NCBI RefSeq assembly: GCF_014897315.1
Contig: NZ_JABUYL010000010.1
Location: 1-64,000 of the forward strand
Reading direction: 5' to 3'
DNA from: Proteus sp. FME41
Lineage (GTDB): Bacteria; Pseudomonadota; Gammaproteobacteria; Enterobacterales; Enterobacteriaceae
DNA length: 64,000 bases
Shown piece by piece: positions 36,153 to 45,080 of this stretch. The first letter of the stretch is position 1; every line of letters begins with the position of its first letter. A program made the translations under genes and the position numbers. The notes under the pieces were generated by a model. It was not told the DNA's origin and did not search any database. It saw only the letters and a list, made by a program, of their open reading frames with translations.

Positions 36153-36770
36153 ATGAAGCAATATGGTTTTTATTTTGACTCCACTAAATGCACTGGCTGT
36201 AAAACCTGTCAAGTCAGTTGCAAGGATGAAAAAGATTTAGATTTAGGCCCAAAATTCCGCCGTGTTTATGAATACGGTGGTGGTAGCTGGGCTAAGCAAG
36301 ACGGGATCTGGACACAAAATATTTATAGTTATTATTTGTCTATTTCTTGTAACCACTGCTCTAATCCAACATGTGTTGCGGGTTGCCCTACTGGCGCAAT
36401 GCATAAACGTGAAGAAGATGGTTTAGTGGTTGTTAACCAAGATATTTGTGTTGGCTGCCGTTATTGCGAATTGCGTTGCCCATATGGTGCGCCACAATTC
36501 GACGAGAAGAAAAAACTCATGTCTAAGTGTGATGGTTGCTACGAACGTGTAGCCCAAGGCATGAAACCGGTTTGTGTTGAGTCTTGTCCTCAACGTGCAC
36601 TTGATTTTGACGATATTGAAGTAATTAGAGCAAAACATGGTACAGAGTGCGGTATCGCACCAATGCCGGATCCTAGCCTGACCAATCCAAATATCGTGAT
36701 TAAAGCACACAAAGAAGCTAAACCTTCTGGTGATAAAACCGGCTCAGTTCAAAATGCGGCGGAGGTATAA
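36153..36770 (+). CDS. dmsB: DMSO reductase iron-sulfur subunit B
   Basis: Four-cluster ferredoxin-type subunit (205 aa) that transfers electrons from DmsC to DmsA. Cysteine groups: CTGCKTCQVSC, CNHCSNPTCVAGCP, CVGCRYCELRCP, and CDGCYERV...CVESCP. It starts 11 nt after dmsA with GGAG upstream, and ends 3 nt before dmsC. Confidence 0.95.
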   Translation: MKQYGFYFDSTKCTGCKTCQVSCKDEKDLDLGPKFRRVYEYGGGSWAKQDGIWTQNIYSYYLSISCNHCSNPTCVAGCPTGAMHKREEDGLVVVNQDICVGCRYCELRCPYGAPQFDEKKKLMSKCDGCYERVAQGMKPVCVESCPQRALDFDDIEVIRAKHGTECGIAPMPDPSLTNPNIVIKAHKEAKPSGDKTGSVQNAAEV

Positions 36771-36773
36771 ACC

Positions 36774-37550
36774 ATGCATGAACTTCCTCTAGTCTTTTTT
36801 ACTGTTTTAGGTTCTTCAGCAGCTGGCCTATTTCTGATTGCTTATATCAGTAAAAAATTAGGTCAAATTGATGAAAACCAACTGCGTAATGCCAATATTT
36901 TAGCCCTGATCTTAACATTAGTTGGCTTAGGCATTGGTGGATTACACGTTGGTCAACCTCTACGTTTTTTCAATATGCTATTAGGCGTTGGTCGCTCTCC
37001 AATGAGTAACGAAGCCTTCTTAAGTGGTGTATTTACAGGTTTTGCTTTTGCCACTGTTGCACTCACTATCATGAAAAAATGGAAGGGTTTACGTGAAATT
37101 TGTAACCTATTTACTGTTGTATTTGGTCTAGCATTTGTTTGGTCAATTCCACAAGTTTATCATATTCCTACAATTGCTAACTGGAATACAGATTACACCA
37201 CATTGCAATTCTGGATGACGTTGTTAGTTGGCGGCGGTGTATTAGCAATGGCAACAGGTGCAAGACGTTTAGGTGCATTGTCCTTCATTATCGGTGCCAT
37301 TATTACTTTTGCTACACGTTCTGGTTATGTTAGCTTCCTTGGCTTTACAGGCCCAGAACTTAGCGCTGACCAATCTCTATTTTGGGGATTCCAGTTAGCT
37401 GTATTAGCATTAGGTGTGGTTATCGTAGGATTTACTGCCGTAAAAGCGCAAGCATCAAAAATGACGCTAGCAACGTGTGCAGCCGCGGTCATTATTGCCG
37501 AATTATCAGGCCGTATCGCCTTTTATAATTTATGGCACATTACCATGTGA
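36774..37550 (+). CDS. dmsC: DMSO reductase membrane anchor subunit C
   Basis: Polytopic inner-membrane subunit (258 aa, about eight helices; slightly shorter than E. coli DmsC, 287) that oxidises menaquinol and anchors DmsAB. It begins MHELPLVFFTVLGSSAAGLFL, typical of the family, and has the conserved GLHVGQPLRFFNMLLG segment. GGAGG lies just before the ATG. Last gene of the operon. No dmsD-type chaperone is adjacent. Confidence 0.93.
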   Translation: MHELPLVFFTVLGSSAAGLFLIAYISKKLGQIDENQLRNANILALILTLVGLGIGGLHVGQPLRFFNMLLGVGRSPMSNEAFLSGVFTGFAFATVALTIMKKWKGLREICNLFTVVFGLAFVWSIPQVYHIPTIANWNTDYTTLQFWMTLLVGGGVLAMATGARRLGALSFIIGAIITFATRSGYVSFLGFTGPELSADQSLFWGFQLAVLALGVVIVGFTAVKAQASKMTLATCAAAVIIAELSGRIAFYNLWHITM

Positions 37551-37595
37551 TCTTGATGTTATGGGCGATTAATCAGCCATAAAAAAGAGACAAAA

Positions 37596-37626
37596 ATGCA
37601 TACCCGAAAAGGTATGCATTTTTTTT
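37596..37626. terminator. Bidirectional terminator after dmsC
   Basis: ATGCATACC and GGTATGCAT form a 9-bp stem around CGAAAA, with A-runs on the left and eight T on the right. It serves dmsC and the convergent DUF924 gene. Confidence 0.88.
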
Positions 37627-38167
37627 AGAATGAAGAGCCAGGTTGCTGTAAAAAATCTAATTCTTCTGGTGTAGATGTTCGACCTAAGATGGCATTACGA
37701 TGAGGATAACGACCATATTTATCAATAATCTCTTTATGTCGTAATTCATATTGATATGTATTTTCGTCATCAAGTTGGGAGAATAACGCGACCGCATCTT
37801 GATGAATTTTAGCTGATTCTGAATGCATAAACGGCATGATCATAAATTTACGTTTAACGGGTGTTAATGTGAGGTATTCAGGTAAACGAATCGCTTCTTG
37901 CGCTAAAATTAATGCCATAGTATCTTGCGCAAAAGCGTTTGGCGTATCACGCCAAATATTACGTGAAAATTGGTCAAGGATAATAATTTCAGCCAAACGT
38001 CCTTCTATCGTTTCACGCCATAAGGCCAATTCGCCACGACTTGCACTTAAACATAATTCACCAAATCTACGGCTAATTTCTTTATCAAACTGAAGATCTT
38101 TTTTAAACCATTGCTCTGGCGTGCATTCTTCAAACCAAAATATCAAAGTTGATTGATAAGGGATCAT
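37625..38167 (-). CDS. DUF924 family protein
   Basis: Soluble alpha-helical protein (about 180 aa). DUF924 hallmarks are visible: a start near STLIFWFEECTPEQWFKKD, ELALWRETIEGRLAEIIILDQFSRNIWR in the middle, and KYGRYPHRNAILGR near the end. The function is unknown; a TPR-like fold is proposed for the family. The start at 38167 is preferred to an in-frame ATG at 38185. SD weak. Confidence 0.83.
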   Translation of the reverse strand: MIPYQSTLIFWFEECTPEQWFKKDLQFDKEISRRFGELCLSASRGELALWRETIEGRLAEIIILDQFSRNIWRDTPNAFAQDTMALILAQEAIRLPEYLTLTPVKRKFMIMPFMHSESAKIHQDAVALFSQLDDENTYQYELRHKEIIDKYGRYPHRNAILGRTSTPEELDFLQQPGSSF

Positions 38168-38202
38168 AAAAACCACCACATTCATTGTTTATTTATCAAA
38201 AC

Positions 38203-38230
38203 AATGTTTATTTTTATTAAAATAAACATT
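38203..38230. repeat. 28-bp perfect inverted repeat
   Basis: AATGTTTATTTT, spacer TATT, AAAATAAACATT. A possible operator or hairpin upstream of the DUF924 gene. Confidence 0.6.
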
Positions 38231-38307
38231 ATTGACTGACTGTCACACTAAATAAATTAACATTTTTACATCTCAACGACTATAAACCCCAATCCTAAAT
38301 AGACATA

Positions 38308-38346
38308 AAAAAATAAGCCCTCTTTAATTATTAAAAAGGGCTTAAA
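38308..38346 (-). terminator. Leftward intrinsic terminator of an unknown transcript
   Basis: AAGCCCT...AGGGCTT stem. On the leftward strand a seven-T run follows. No leftward gene precedes it, so it may end a small RNA covering about 38310-38400. Confidence 0.5.
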
Positions 38347-38871
38347 CTGCTTCCTAGCTAATGCTTAACTCCATTAAGTCGCGCCATCCATAAGCTAAGT
38401 TATCTACAAGTATGTAAAATATATCATCCAATCTGTTTTTACATTTTGTCGATATCTCTATTTAATATGAAAGCTATGTTTATTTTGTGTAACCATCATA
38501 TTTACCCTAAAACATCACTATCCTGCCTTAAAAATAAACATTCTAAAATTATTTTTTTTATACTAAAACTGCTAAAAAAGATCTAAAGTTTCACTTTTCA
38601 GCTTTTAAGGATAAATATATTACCCACAATAAACATTGTTAAAAATAACATTTAAAATCAATATATTATAATTTTATATTTACTTTATTAGCTCTCAAAT
38701 TGTTACTATCTTGTGTCATTAAAACCCACGGTAATAGATGATCAGAAATGAGATGAGTGTTTAAAAATTACACATTGCTCATGACATTTATCGAAAAATT
38801 TGTCCTATTCCTCTTTTTCTTTAACAATTTTAGCGTACAATTATCGCAGTCTATTTACTGAATGATCGATT

Positions 38872-39051
38872 ATGTCTGCTATCGCTATTATTGGAATAAG
38901 CTACCTTATTGGGGCGGTATTATCATTTATTATTACCTTCTTTTTAACGAAAGATCCTAGTCTTGCTATGCGCTTTCTAAGTGCATTCTTAATTGCACTT
39001 ACTTGGCCTCTTAGCTTTCCTATGGCGCTTATTTTTTCTATTTTTAGTTAG
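38872..39051 (+). CDS. GhoT/OrtT family membrane toxin
   Basis: A 59-residue inner-membrane peptide (MSAIAIIGISYLIGAVLSFI start) with two hydrophobic helices separated by a short charged turn (TKDPS). The second half, RFLSAFLIALTWPLSFPMAL, is nearly the same as E. coli OrtT and GhoT (RFLSAFLVGATWPMSFPVAL in OrtT as I recall). These proteins damage the membrane and lower ATP under stress. No GhoS-type antitoxin is adjacent, so OrtT (orphan toxin) is the better model. The family length is 57 aa. The ATG has only a weak SD. Confidence 0.82.
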   Translation: MSAIAIIGISYLIGAVLSFIITFFLTKDPSLAMRFLSAFLIALTWPLSFPMALIFSIFS

Positions 39052-39347
39052 TTCTTAATATTAAATTTAATAAAAATAACACTTTTAGCTTAGATTTTAT
39101 CTAAAAAAAAACATCTAATTACTCGTTAGTTTATTCTATACCAAACACTATTTATCAATAAATATCAGCGATTTATAATTTAAAATTATTTTATTAAAAA
39201 TAGAGTGCTATTTTTAAATCTGATATAAAATAATATTTTTATAAATTTACAATTATGTATGATTTCATTACAGTACCTTATGTAAACTGGTCGAATATAC
39301 ATATTATTCTATATCATCAATAATAAACTTTTAATTAGAGTCAAGAT

Positions 39348-40262
39348 ATGTTTAGCGAAAATGTCATTACAGATATTATCTATTGGATTGAAGAAAATTT
39401 AGAGAAAGATCTGAAACTTGAAAATGTTTCACAAAAATCAGGATATTCAAAATGGCATCTTCAACGCATGTTTAAAGAACAGACGGGACTGACATTAGCC
39501 TCTTATATCAGAGCAAGACGTCTTTCTTGTGCTGCAGTTGAATTACGTTTACAAAGAACACCACTGCTTGATATTGCGTTAAAATATCGTTTTGACTCTC
39601 AACAAACGTTCTCTAGAGCGTTTAAAAAACTGTTTAATATGACGCCCTATAATTATCGCAGAAAAGAGAATTGGCAGGCTCACGGCTTTACATTACCGTT
39701 AAGAAAATTTAGTGGCTTTAATTTAGATATTGAAATTGTCACTATTGATTCGCTTTCTTTAATAGGAATAGATCATACCTATAAAGCCAATGTTATTAAT
39801 TGGAATTTTAGTACAGAAAAATCACGCGAAGTGTATTGGAAGGTTTTCTTTCAAAATGCACTGTATAAGCATAAACGTGTTTATGCTGTGCATAATATTT
39901 TATCAAAGAAAAATGATGAATTAACAATAAAATATGCAACAATGATGGAAAATATACCTGAAGTATATAATGCACAATTTGCTAATAATATTCATATTGA
40001 AAATGCAAAATATTTAAAATTTAGTATTCCAGAAAAATTACTCACATTAGAGTATAAAGACATTATCTATAATATTTATGGTATCTTACTCAAAAAACTC
40101 AATATCCCCAGAAAAAAAGGTGCACCTGATATTGAAGAGTACATTTTAACAGATGAATACTCTGTTTCCAGTCTAGCCTATACTCCCATACCTTTAGTGA
40201 AAGACGTGAATTACTATATTCCGATTGAAATTGATACCAATGATAAAAACAAAATAAAGTAA
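39348..40262 (+). CDS. AraC-family regulator, Rob-like
   Basis: A 304-residue regulator. The N-terminal two-HTH AraC domain (about 8-107) is very close to Rob/SoxS/MarA (SGYSKWHLQRMFKEQTG, SYIRARRLS, DIALKYRFDSQQTFSRAFKK). The C-terminal GyrI-like domain (about 130-295) is divergent, with only scattered similarity to Rob (LIGIDHTYKAN, ISKYLKFSIPEKL-like region). Rob-like regulators control efflux, solvent and antibiotic tolerance. Because the C-domain is divergent and AT-rich, it could be a paralogue sensing another ligand. A strong terminator follows. Confidence 0.85.
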   Translation: MFSENVITDIIYWIEENLEKDLKLENVSQKSGYSKWHLQRMFKEQTGLTLASYIRARRLSCAAVELRLQRTPLLDIALKYRFDSQQTFSRAFKKLFNMTPYNYRRKENWQAHGFTLPLRKFSGFNLDIEIVTIDSLSLIGIDHTYKANVINWNFSTEKSREVYWKVFFQNALYKHKRVYAVHNILSKKNDELTIKYATMMENIPEVYNAQFANNIHIENAKYLKFSIPEKLLTLEYKDIIYNIYGILLKKLNIPRKKGAPDIEEYILTDEYSVSSLAYTPIPLVKDVNYYIPIEIDTNDKNKIK

Positions 40263-40267
40263 GCTCA

Positions 40268-40303
40268 CTCAAACCATCTATTTCTAGATGGTTTGAGTTT
40301 ATT
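40268..40303 (+). terminator. Terminator of Rob-like regulator
   Basis: CTCAAACCATCTA and TAGATGGTTTGAG form a perfect 13-bp stem around TTTC, followed by TTTATT. Confidence 0.85.
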
Positions 40304-40315
40304 ATTTATAACAAT

Positions 40316-40738
40316 TTATTTTGGTTGAATAAAACAATAAATTATTTCAAGATCATTTTCATCAAGATTTTCAATGCAACCACTTTCAATAAATCCTAAT
40401 TGAGTTAGCATATTGCGCATTGCGTGATTAGATTGATTCGTTGATGTAAACAACTTATCTCCCTCACTATTTTTTTGAAAATAAGCAATTAAGCTTTTGC
40501 CATAACCTTTTTGGCGAGACGCTTTTGCTATCATTATAAGTTCAATAAATGGTTGACTAAAGAAGTGATGGTGGATCACACCATAGCCTACTACTTCACG
40601 ATTAACCTCTAGAAGATAAACAGCTTGGCTATCAAGCCAAGCATTAATTTCGTCAATGCGCGAAGTGTTTTGCTGAGCGTAGGTATCTAACTCAATAAGA
40701 ACAGAAAGATGATGGTGTGTGGCAGGGATAATTTTCAT
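40316..40738 (-). CDS. GNAT family N-acetyltransferase
   Basis: A 140-residue cytosolic acetyltransferase. The acetyl-CoA-binding motif A is visible as AKASRQKGYGKSLIAYF, followed by TSTNQSNHAMRNMLTQLGF, typical of GNAT motif B. Substrate unknown. It marks the chromosomal side of the left border of the phage-tail cluster. Confidence 0.82.
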   Translation of the reverse strand: MKIIPATHHHLSVLIELDTYAQQNTSRIDEINAWLDSQAVYLLEVNREVVGYGVIHHHFFSQPFIELIMIAKASRQKGYGKSLIAYFQKNSEGDKLFTSTNQSNHAMRNMLTQLGFIESGCIENLDENDLEIIYCFIQPK

Positions 40739-40910
40739 AATATTTTTTGCTAAACAATCTCTAATATTTAAAGCTTAAGTTTATATAATTGGATCGGTTT
40801 TTGCAGAAAAATCTATAACTATAATCGATGCAGCTCAGAAATTTTTCATAGTTCACCAATCTCTTAAGGTTAGTGGGCTAGTTATAAAAAACTTAATTAA
40901 TAATATATAC

Positions 40911-41303
40911 TCAATTTGGCTTTTCTGGCCATTTTATATTTTCCCCATCACTTATATTTATATTATATACTTCCATGAAATATTTCATTAACTTATTTCT
41001 CCTTTCTTTTTCATCTGAAGAAATAATTCCCAACTCCATAGAATAATCTAATAATTTTAATTCCTCAATGACCCACTTTAGATTTCTTCTTTTATTTCCT
41101 TTTATAGCTAAAACCAAGTCATCATTATTTATTAAATCAATTAGTACTGGATATCCATTTTTATCTGCTTGAATTCTTTTATTACCACTTTGAGCAATGC
41201 AAAGCTCAATATAATATTCATGAGAAATTTCTTTAATATCATTAGGTATATCATTATGAATTTCCTTATTAAAAAATCCATTTTTTGATGCAGAATAATA
41301 CAT
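40911..41303 (-). CDS. Tail fibre assembly chaperone (Tfa-like)
   Basis: Protein of about 130 aa, starting MYYSASKNGFFNKEIHNDIP, the usual N-terminus of caudovirus tail fibre assembly proteins, with the helical C-terminus KWPEKPN. It helps fold or trim the adjacent fibre. GAGG just upstream fixes the start at 41303; a longer frame runs to 41354 but overlaps the fibre gene. More AT-rich than the rest of the tail genes, as expected of a fibre module exchanged between phages. Last gene of the cluster. Confidence 0.82.
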   Translation of the reverse strand: MYYSASKNGFFNKEIHNDIPNDIKEISHEYYIELCIAQSGNKRIQADKNGYPVLIDLINNDDLVLAIKGNKRRNLKWVIEELKLLDYSMELGIISSDEKERRNKLMKYFMEVYNINISDGENIKWPEKPN

Positions 41304-41316
41304 ATAAACCTCTTTA

Positions 41317-42897
41317 TTAATATCCAATAGCAAACCAATGATAGCTATTTTCATAAGATTGGTGTACTACGGTGAAATTAGATTTTGTTAAATTTATGAT
41401 TGATACACCATTATTATATGGATCTTGATTCAATTTACTGGAAACGGAAACTACAGATGTGCATTTATTTGGAAAAGATAATGGAAAAATTATAGCCTTA
41501 CTTCCATCTCTAGGAACAACTCCTGTATTTCCCCACTGATAAATAATACCTGTATCATTGCATTTCCACCAGCCGCTATCAGCTTTACTCGCTGTATTTT
41601 TAGAACCATAACTACCAGCCGGAGCATAATTCCCTTTAGTCTGATATTTACCATCAGACTCACCTTTAGAATAGCTATAACCCGATGCTAGATAACTCCC
41701 TTTCGGTTGATATTTACCATCCGATTCGCCTTTGGAATAACCATAGCCCGAAGCTAGATAATTTCCTTTAGGCTGATATTTACCATCTGATTCGCCCTTG
41801 GAATAAGCCCCTACATCACCTGCAGTCGGTTTATTTTGGCTATTAAATTCTTTAGCCCATGGTGTAAAATTACCTGTTCCATACTGGCTACGAGAATAAA
41901 TACGGCTAGTGTTATAAACATAATAAAGCTGAGTAATACCTGCATTTTTTAAAACAATTAATGTACCCGCCATAGCTTCTGGGTAATTTAAGTTTGTCGT
42001 TGCATTCGCATTGGCAGGCTGAAAATAGATACCCGCTGTTTTATAGTTATTTAAATTTTGATTCGCACCAATTGAAATCGCCTGACTGTTAAAAATATCT
42101 TGCGATGTTACCGTCACATCACCACTCAATGGCTTATCATTAACCTTACGTACTGTAGTAACATAGTTACCTTTAGCTTGATATTTATTATCCGCTTCAG
42201 ATTTTGAGTAACTATATCCCGCAGCTTGATAATTCCCTTTTCCCTGATATTTACTATCAGATTCAGCTTTAGTATAGCTTTCACCTTTAATGGCATAATT
42301 TCCCGCAGGCTGATAACTTCCTTTGGGCTGATATTTACCATCAGACTCACCTTTGGTATAGCTTTCGCCTTTAGTGGCATAATTTCCCGCAGGGGCATAA
42401 TTCCCTTTCGATTGGTATTTGGTATCCGCTTCTGCTTTTGAATAGCCATAGCCTTCAGCTTGATATTTACCTACGGGTTGGAAACGCTTATCTGCATCAC
42501 CTTTAGAATAAGCACCAACATCATTCGCGGTAATATCCGCTTTTAATTCAATCCAGGCATTACCGGCAACTGGCTCAACATTATTATTTTCAATTTTAGA
42601 CTGCCAAGCTTTGTTTTTATGATAAACCACACTACGAACAGGATAAGGTTTACCTGCTTCCGACCACTTAGCAAAACCCTGCAATTGTATTTCACCAATA
42701 GACTCCGTGATATCGTGAAATAAACTATTCATTTTTTCACGTTCAATATCTTTTGCTGCCGGATCAGTCACTTGGTCACGTTCATAATCATAACCATAAC
42801 CTTGCGTATAAGACACTGAACCATCTGATTGGATATCTACAGGCACAACAGTTTTATCCCCTTGTGTTGCAAAGGGGGTTTTAAATATTTTAGTCAT
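41317..42897 (-). CDS. Tail fibre protein (receptor binding)
   Basis: A 526-residue fibre. The N-terminal part (about 1-120) attaches to the baseplate. The shaft is built from repeats of about 22 residues with the pattern YSKGESDGKYQPKGNYLASG, present before and after a central insert (about 260-370). The C-terminal domain (WWKCNDTGIIYQWG to WFAIGY) resembles the gp53-like receptor-binding tip of other tail fibres. Three shaft units at the DNA level repeat every 66 bp (41631-41812). It decides which cells the particle kills. Paired with the Tfa gene downstream. Confidence 0.88.
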   Translation of the reverse strand: MTKIFKTPFATQGDKTVVPVDIQSDGSVSYTQGYGYDYERDQVTDPAAKDIEREKMNSLFHDITESIGEIQLQGFAKWSEAGKPYPVRSVVYHKNKAWQSKIENNNVEPVAGNAWIELKADITANDVGAYSKGDADKRFQPVGKYQAEGYGYSKAEADTKYQSKGNYAPAGNYATKGESYTKGESDGKYQPKGSYQPAGNYAIKGESYTKAESDSKYQGKGNYQAAGYSYSKSEADNKYQAKGNYVTTVRKVNDKPLSGDVTVTSQDIFNSQAISIGANQNLNNYKTAGIYFQPANANATTNLNYPEAMAGTLIVLKNAGITQLYYVYNTSRIYSRSQYGTGNFTPWAKEFNSQNKPTAGDVGAYSKGESDGKYQPKGNYLASGYGYSKGESDGKYQPKGSYLASGYSYSKGESDGKYQTKGNYAPAGSYGSKNTASKADSGWWKCNDTGIIYQWGNTGVVPRDGSKAIIFPLSFPNKCTSVVSVSSKLNQDPYNNGVSIINLTKSNFTVVHQSYENSYHWFAIGY

Positions 42898-42902
42898 AGG
42901 AA

Positions 42903-43559
42903 TTATTCTCCGAAATTACTCTTCAGAAAGTTTTTACGATATTGACCATAACCAAACGCTTTTTTAGTTATGATGCGGTATTTAACACCGACACCTGAAG
43001 GGCGTGGCATTAAGTCGAAGTTTTCTAATAAAAGGCGTAAACGTTCATCTGGATTAAAATTAAAAACGTAATACATATACGTCATATCAAAAGGATCGAG
43101 CACAAAAACCTTGCTATCCTCACGCCAGAAAAAACGTTTAAGAAATTCATTAATATTGGTTACGGTAGGGCTTTGAGTGAGATTAAAATAACGCATTCTC
43201 ACCAGCATTCTTTTTTGATCTAATGTCAGCGATAACGTGTAATCTGCATTGCGTCGGAAATTAGCCTTAAAATTGGTTTTCTTCTTGCCAAAACCAAAAC
43301 CTATTTTGTTTTTATCACTCGGCGGAATATCAATACCTAAAGGCACATCTAAAATGCGAGACCATACTGATAAACCAAAATCGTTAGCTGTATCAATATT
43401 AAACACATCTCGATACCAGTTTTCCCAGAATGAAACCGTCGATTGATTAAAATAAGTGGCTTTTAAATGTGCTAATGCTTTTAATTTATCTGCATTTTCA
43501 TATTGCCAGAGGATCGCTTTTAGTAGATCAGAATGAAAATCAAACTCTTGAATATTCAT
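42903..43559 (-). CDS. Baseplate/tail protein, DUF2612 (gpI-like)
   Basis: A 218-residue protein of the DUF2612 phage family. The segment WENWYRDVFNIDTANDFGLSVWSRIL and the closing GFGYGQYRKNFLKSNFGE are typical. By position between the baseplate J gene and the fibre gene, it is the connector that carries the fibre. Its ATG overlaps the stop of the J gene by 4 nt. Confidence 0.8.
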   Translation of the reverse strand: MNIQEFDFHSDLLKAILWQYENADKLKALAHLKATYFNQSTVSFWENWYRDVFNIDTANDFGLSVWSRILDVPLGIDIPPSDKNKIGFGFGKKKTNFKANFRRNADYTLSLTLDQKRMLVRMRYFNLTQSPTVTNINEFLKRFFWREDSKVFVLDPFDMTYMYYVFNFNPDERLRLLLENFDLMPRPSGVGVKYRIITKKAFGYGQYRKNFLKSNFGE

Positions 43560-44743
43560 ACAATCACCACTTGTACCGCCCCTTTTGGTAATCGGGCAAT
43601 CTGATTAAGTCCTATAGGAATTAATGCAACATTCCAATTCTTCCCATCAGTTGAAAGCTCCACTTTAGTGACAAATAAATGAGGCTCAACCGCATTAACT
43701 GCAGCTGAAATTTCAAAAGGAGAAACTTCTCGCCCGACCACCAGCCCATTATCTCCATCTATTTCGCCCTGAACCCATTTCTCTAACGCATTAGGAATAA
43801 TGGTTTGTGCATCAATATTGGATTTTTTTACAGAAACACGGCAAAACACAGACACTTCTTTCGGACGTGAAAACTTAATAGGATATTCTTGCCCGCTTGC
43901 TGGCTCTATTACATTGATTTCAATATCACCATTAAATGCAGCGCCTATTGTTTTTGTTCTTAATAATGATTTAGCAATTTCATGGCTATCCCCACCTTCT
44001 ACACACACATAAATGCTGTGAGGTAATAATGAGATACCATCGACAATCAATGCTTTATCATTAAAATTCTCACGAAAAGAGAGAGAATTAACGCCCTCTA
44101 ATTCATATAACGAGGAGGTGATAGCCTCTGCAACACTGACGGTATTTTTGGCTAGTGTTTGTTTACGTCGACGTCTAGCTTTTATATCCGACTCAGCATA
44201 ACGACCAACAACAGCATGGGTTAAGTTATTCACTTTTTCCCATCCTAATACAGAACTTGCTACTTTATTTAATTGTCCAACACCACACGTAATAGGGCCA
44301 TATTCTTTAGCTCGCATATCACCTTTAATTTTTCCATCATTAGCGATAATTAATGGTGATAACGTTTCAAAAACAGCATCTGTTATGGTGATTGCTTGAG
44401 CACCTTTAGGAATAATAGTATCGGGGATCCCCGTAAATTCGACATCACTTAAATAGGAATATGTGGCATTAATACGCTCTCCGCCCATTAACGCCCATAT
44501 TGCATCGAGAAAAACGCCACCCGAAATATCAGGGTTTATTTGATTTGCTAGTTCAGCATTATTACGAACAATCGCATCTCGATTTTCAATTTCCATTGTC
44601 GCCAATACCCCTTGAGGGGTTTCTGGCGATAAATTAATAGATTGACCAAATACAGTACGAAATTCATCTTCTACACTCTTTCTCAACATAGAAGTATCTG
44701 GAACAATCACCCCTTTATTATTGATATAACGATAGTCAGCCAT
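43556..44743 (-). CDS. Baseplate J-like protein
   Basis: A 395-residue baseplate wedge protein of the gpJ/Mu gp47 family. It starts ADYRYINNKGVIVPDTSMLR, with the conserved stretch LSPETPQGVLATMEIENRDA and the AESDIKARRRRKQT segment typical of baseplate J. Overlaps the preceding gene by 8 nt. Part of a tightly packed operon. Confidence 0.88.
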   Translation of the reverse strand: MADYRYINNKGVIVPDTSMLRKSVEDEFRTVFGQSINLSPETPQGVLATMEIENRDAIVRNNAELANQINPDISGGVFLDAIWALMGGERINATYSYLSDVEFTGIPDTIIPKGAQAITITDAVFETLSPLIIANDGKIKGDMRAKEYGPITCGVGQLNKVASSVLGWEKVNNLTHAVVGRYAESDIKARRRRKQTLAKNTVSVAEAITSSLYELEGVNSLSFRENFNDKALIVDGISLLPHSIYVCVEGGDSHEIAKSLLRTKTIGAAFNGDIEINVIEPASGQEYPIKFSRPKEVSVFCRVSVKKSNIDAQTIIPNALEKWVQGEIDGDNGLVVGREVSPFEISAAVNAVEPHLFVTKVELSTDGKNWNVALIPIGLNQIARLPKGAVQVVIV

Positions 44744-45080
44744 TCAATGTAAATCCTCCATATATCGTGCGTATATCAGCTTGATATTTCAACGTTCCCT
44801 CTTCCAGAAAAGCATGAAAATAAGTGATGGAGACAACTTCTTCTATTTCAGCAATACGTTGTCGAAATGCCATTTCAAATAAAGGTATATCCACTTGTCG
44901 GCTAAACGTTGCTGACCAATAAGGAATACCTTTATCTTTTTTATGTAGCATCTCACCACGCACCGCTTTAATAAAATGCTGACAAATGTTTTTTACTGCA
45001 TCATCGTTGTCGCAAATTTGAAGATTACCATCAGCACCTATCACAAAATCATTTTGCTGGTTTATTGAAAATGTCCTCAT
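44736..45080 (-). CDS. Baseplate wedge protein (gp25/W-like)
   Basis: A 114-residue protein in the usual position of the gp25-like wedge protein, between spike and J genes. Features: MRTFSINQQNDFVIGADGNLQ start, DAVKNICQHFIKAVRGEMLH, then FRQRIAEIEEVVSIT. The size and order support the call more than any single motif. Confidence 0.72.
   Translation of the reverse strand: MRTFSINQQNDFVIGADGNLQICDNDDAVKNICQHFIKAVRGEMLHKKDKGIPYWSATFSRQVDIPLFEMAFRQRIAEIEEVVSITYFHAFLEEGTLKYQADIRTIYGGFTLNG

Larger units (their letters stand above)
38168..38871. other. AT-rich intergenic region with repeated TGTTTATT motif
   Basis: About 700 bases without a larger gene. It contains six copies of TGTTTATT or its complement (38186, 38205, 38221, 38477, 38533, 38628). 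Two of them form a perfect 28-base palindrome (38203-38230). A leftward hairpin with a T-run lies at 38308-38345. Confidence 0.55.

Noticed and set aside
40739..40910. A tRNA-derived attL copy at the left border of the tail cluster
   Set aside because: I compared this stretch with the tRNA-Ser and tRNA-Thr 3' ends and saw no matching segment. No integrase is present either.
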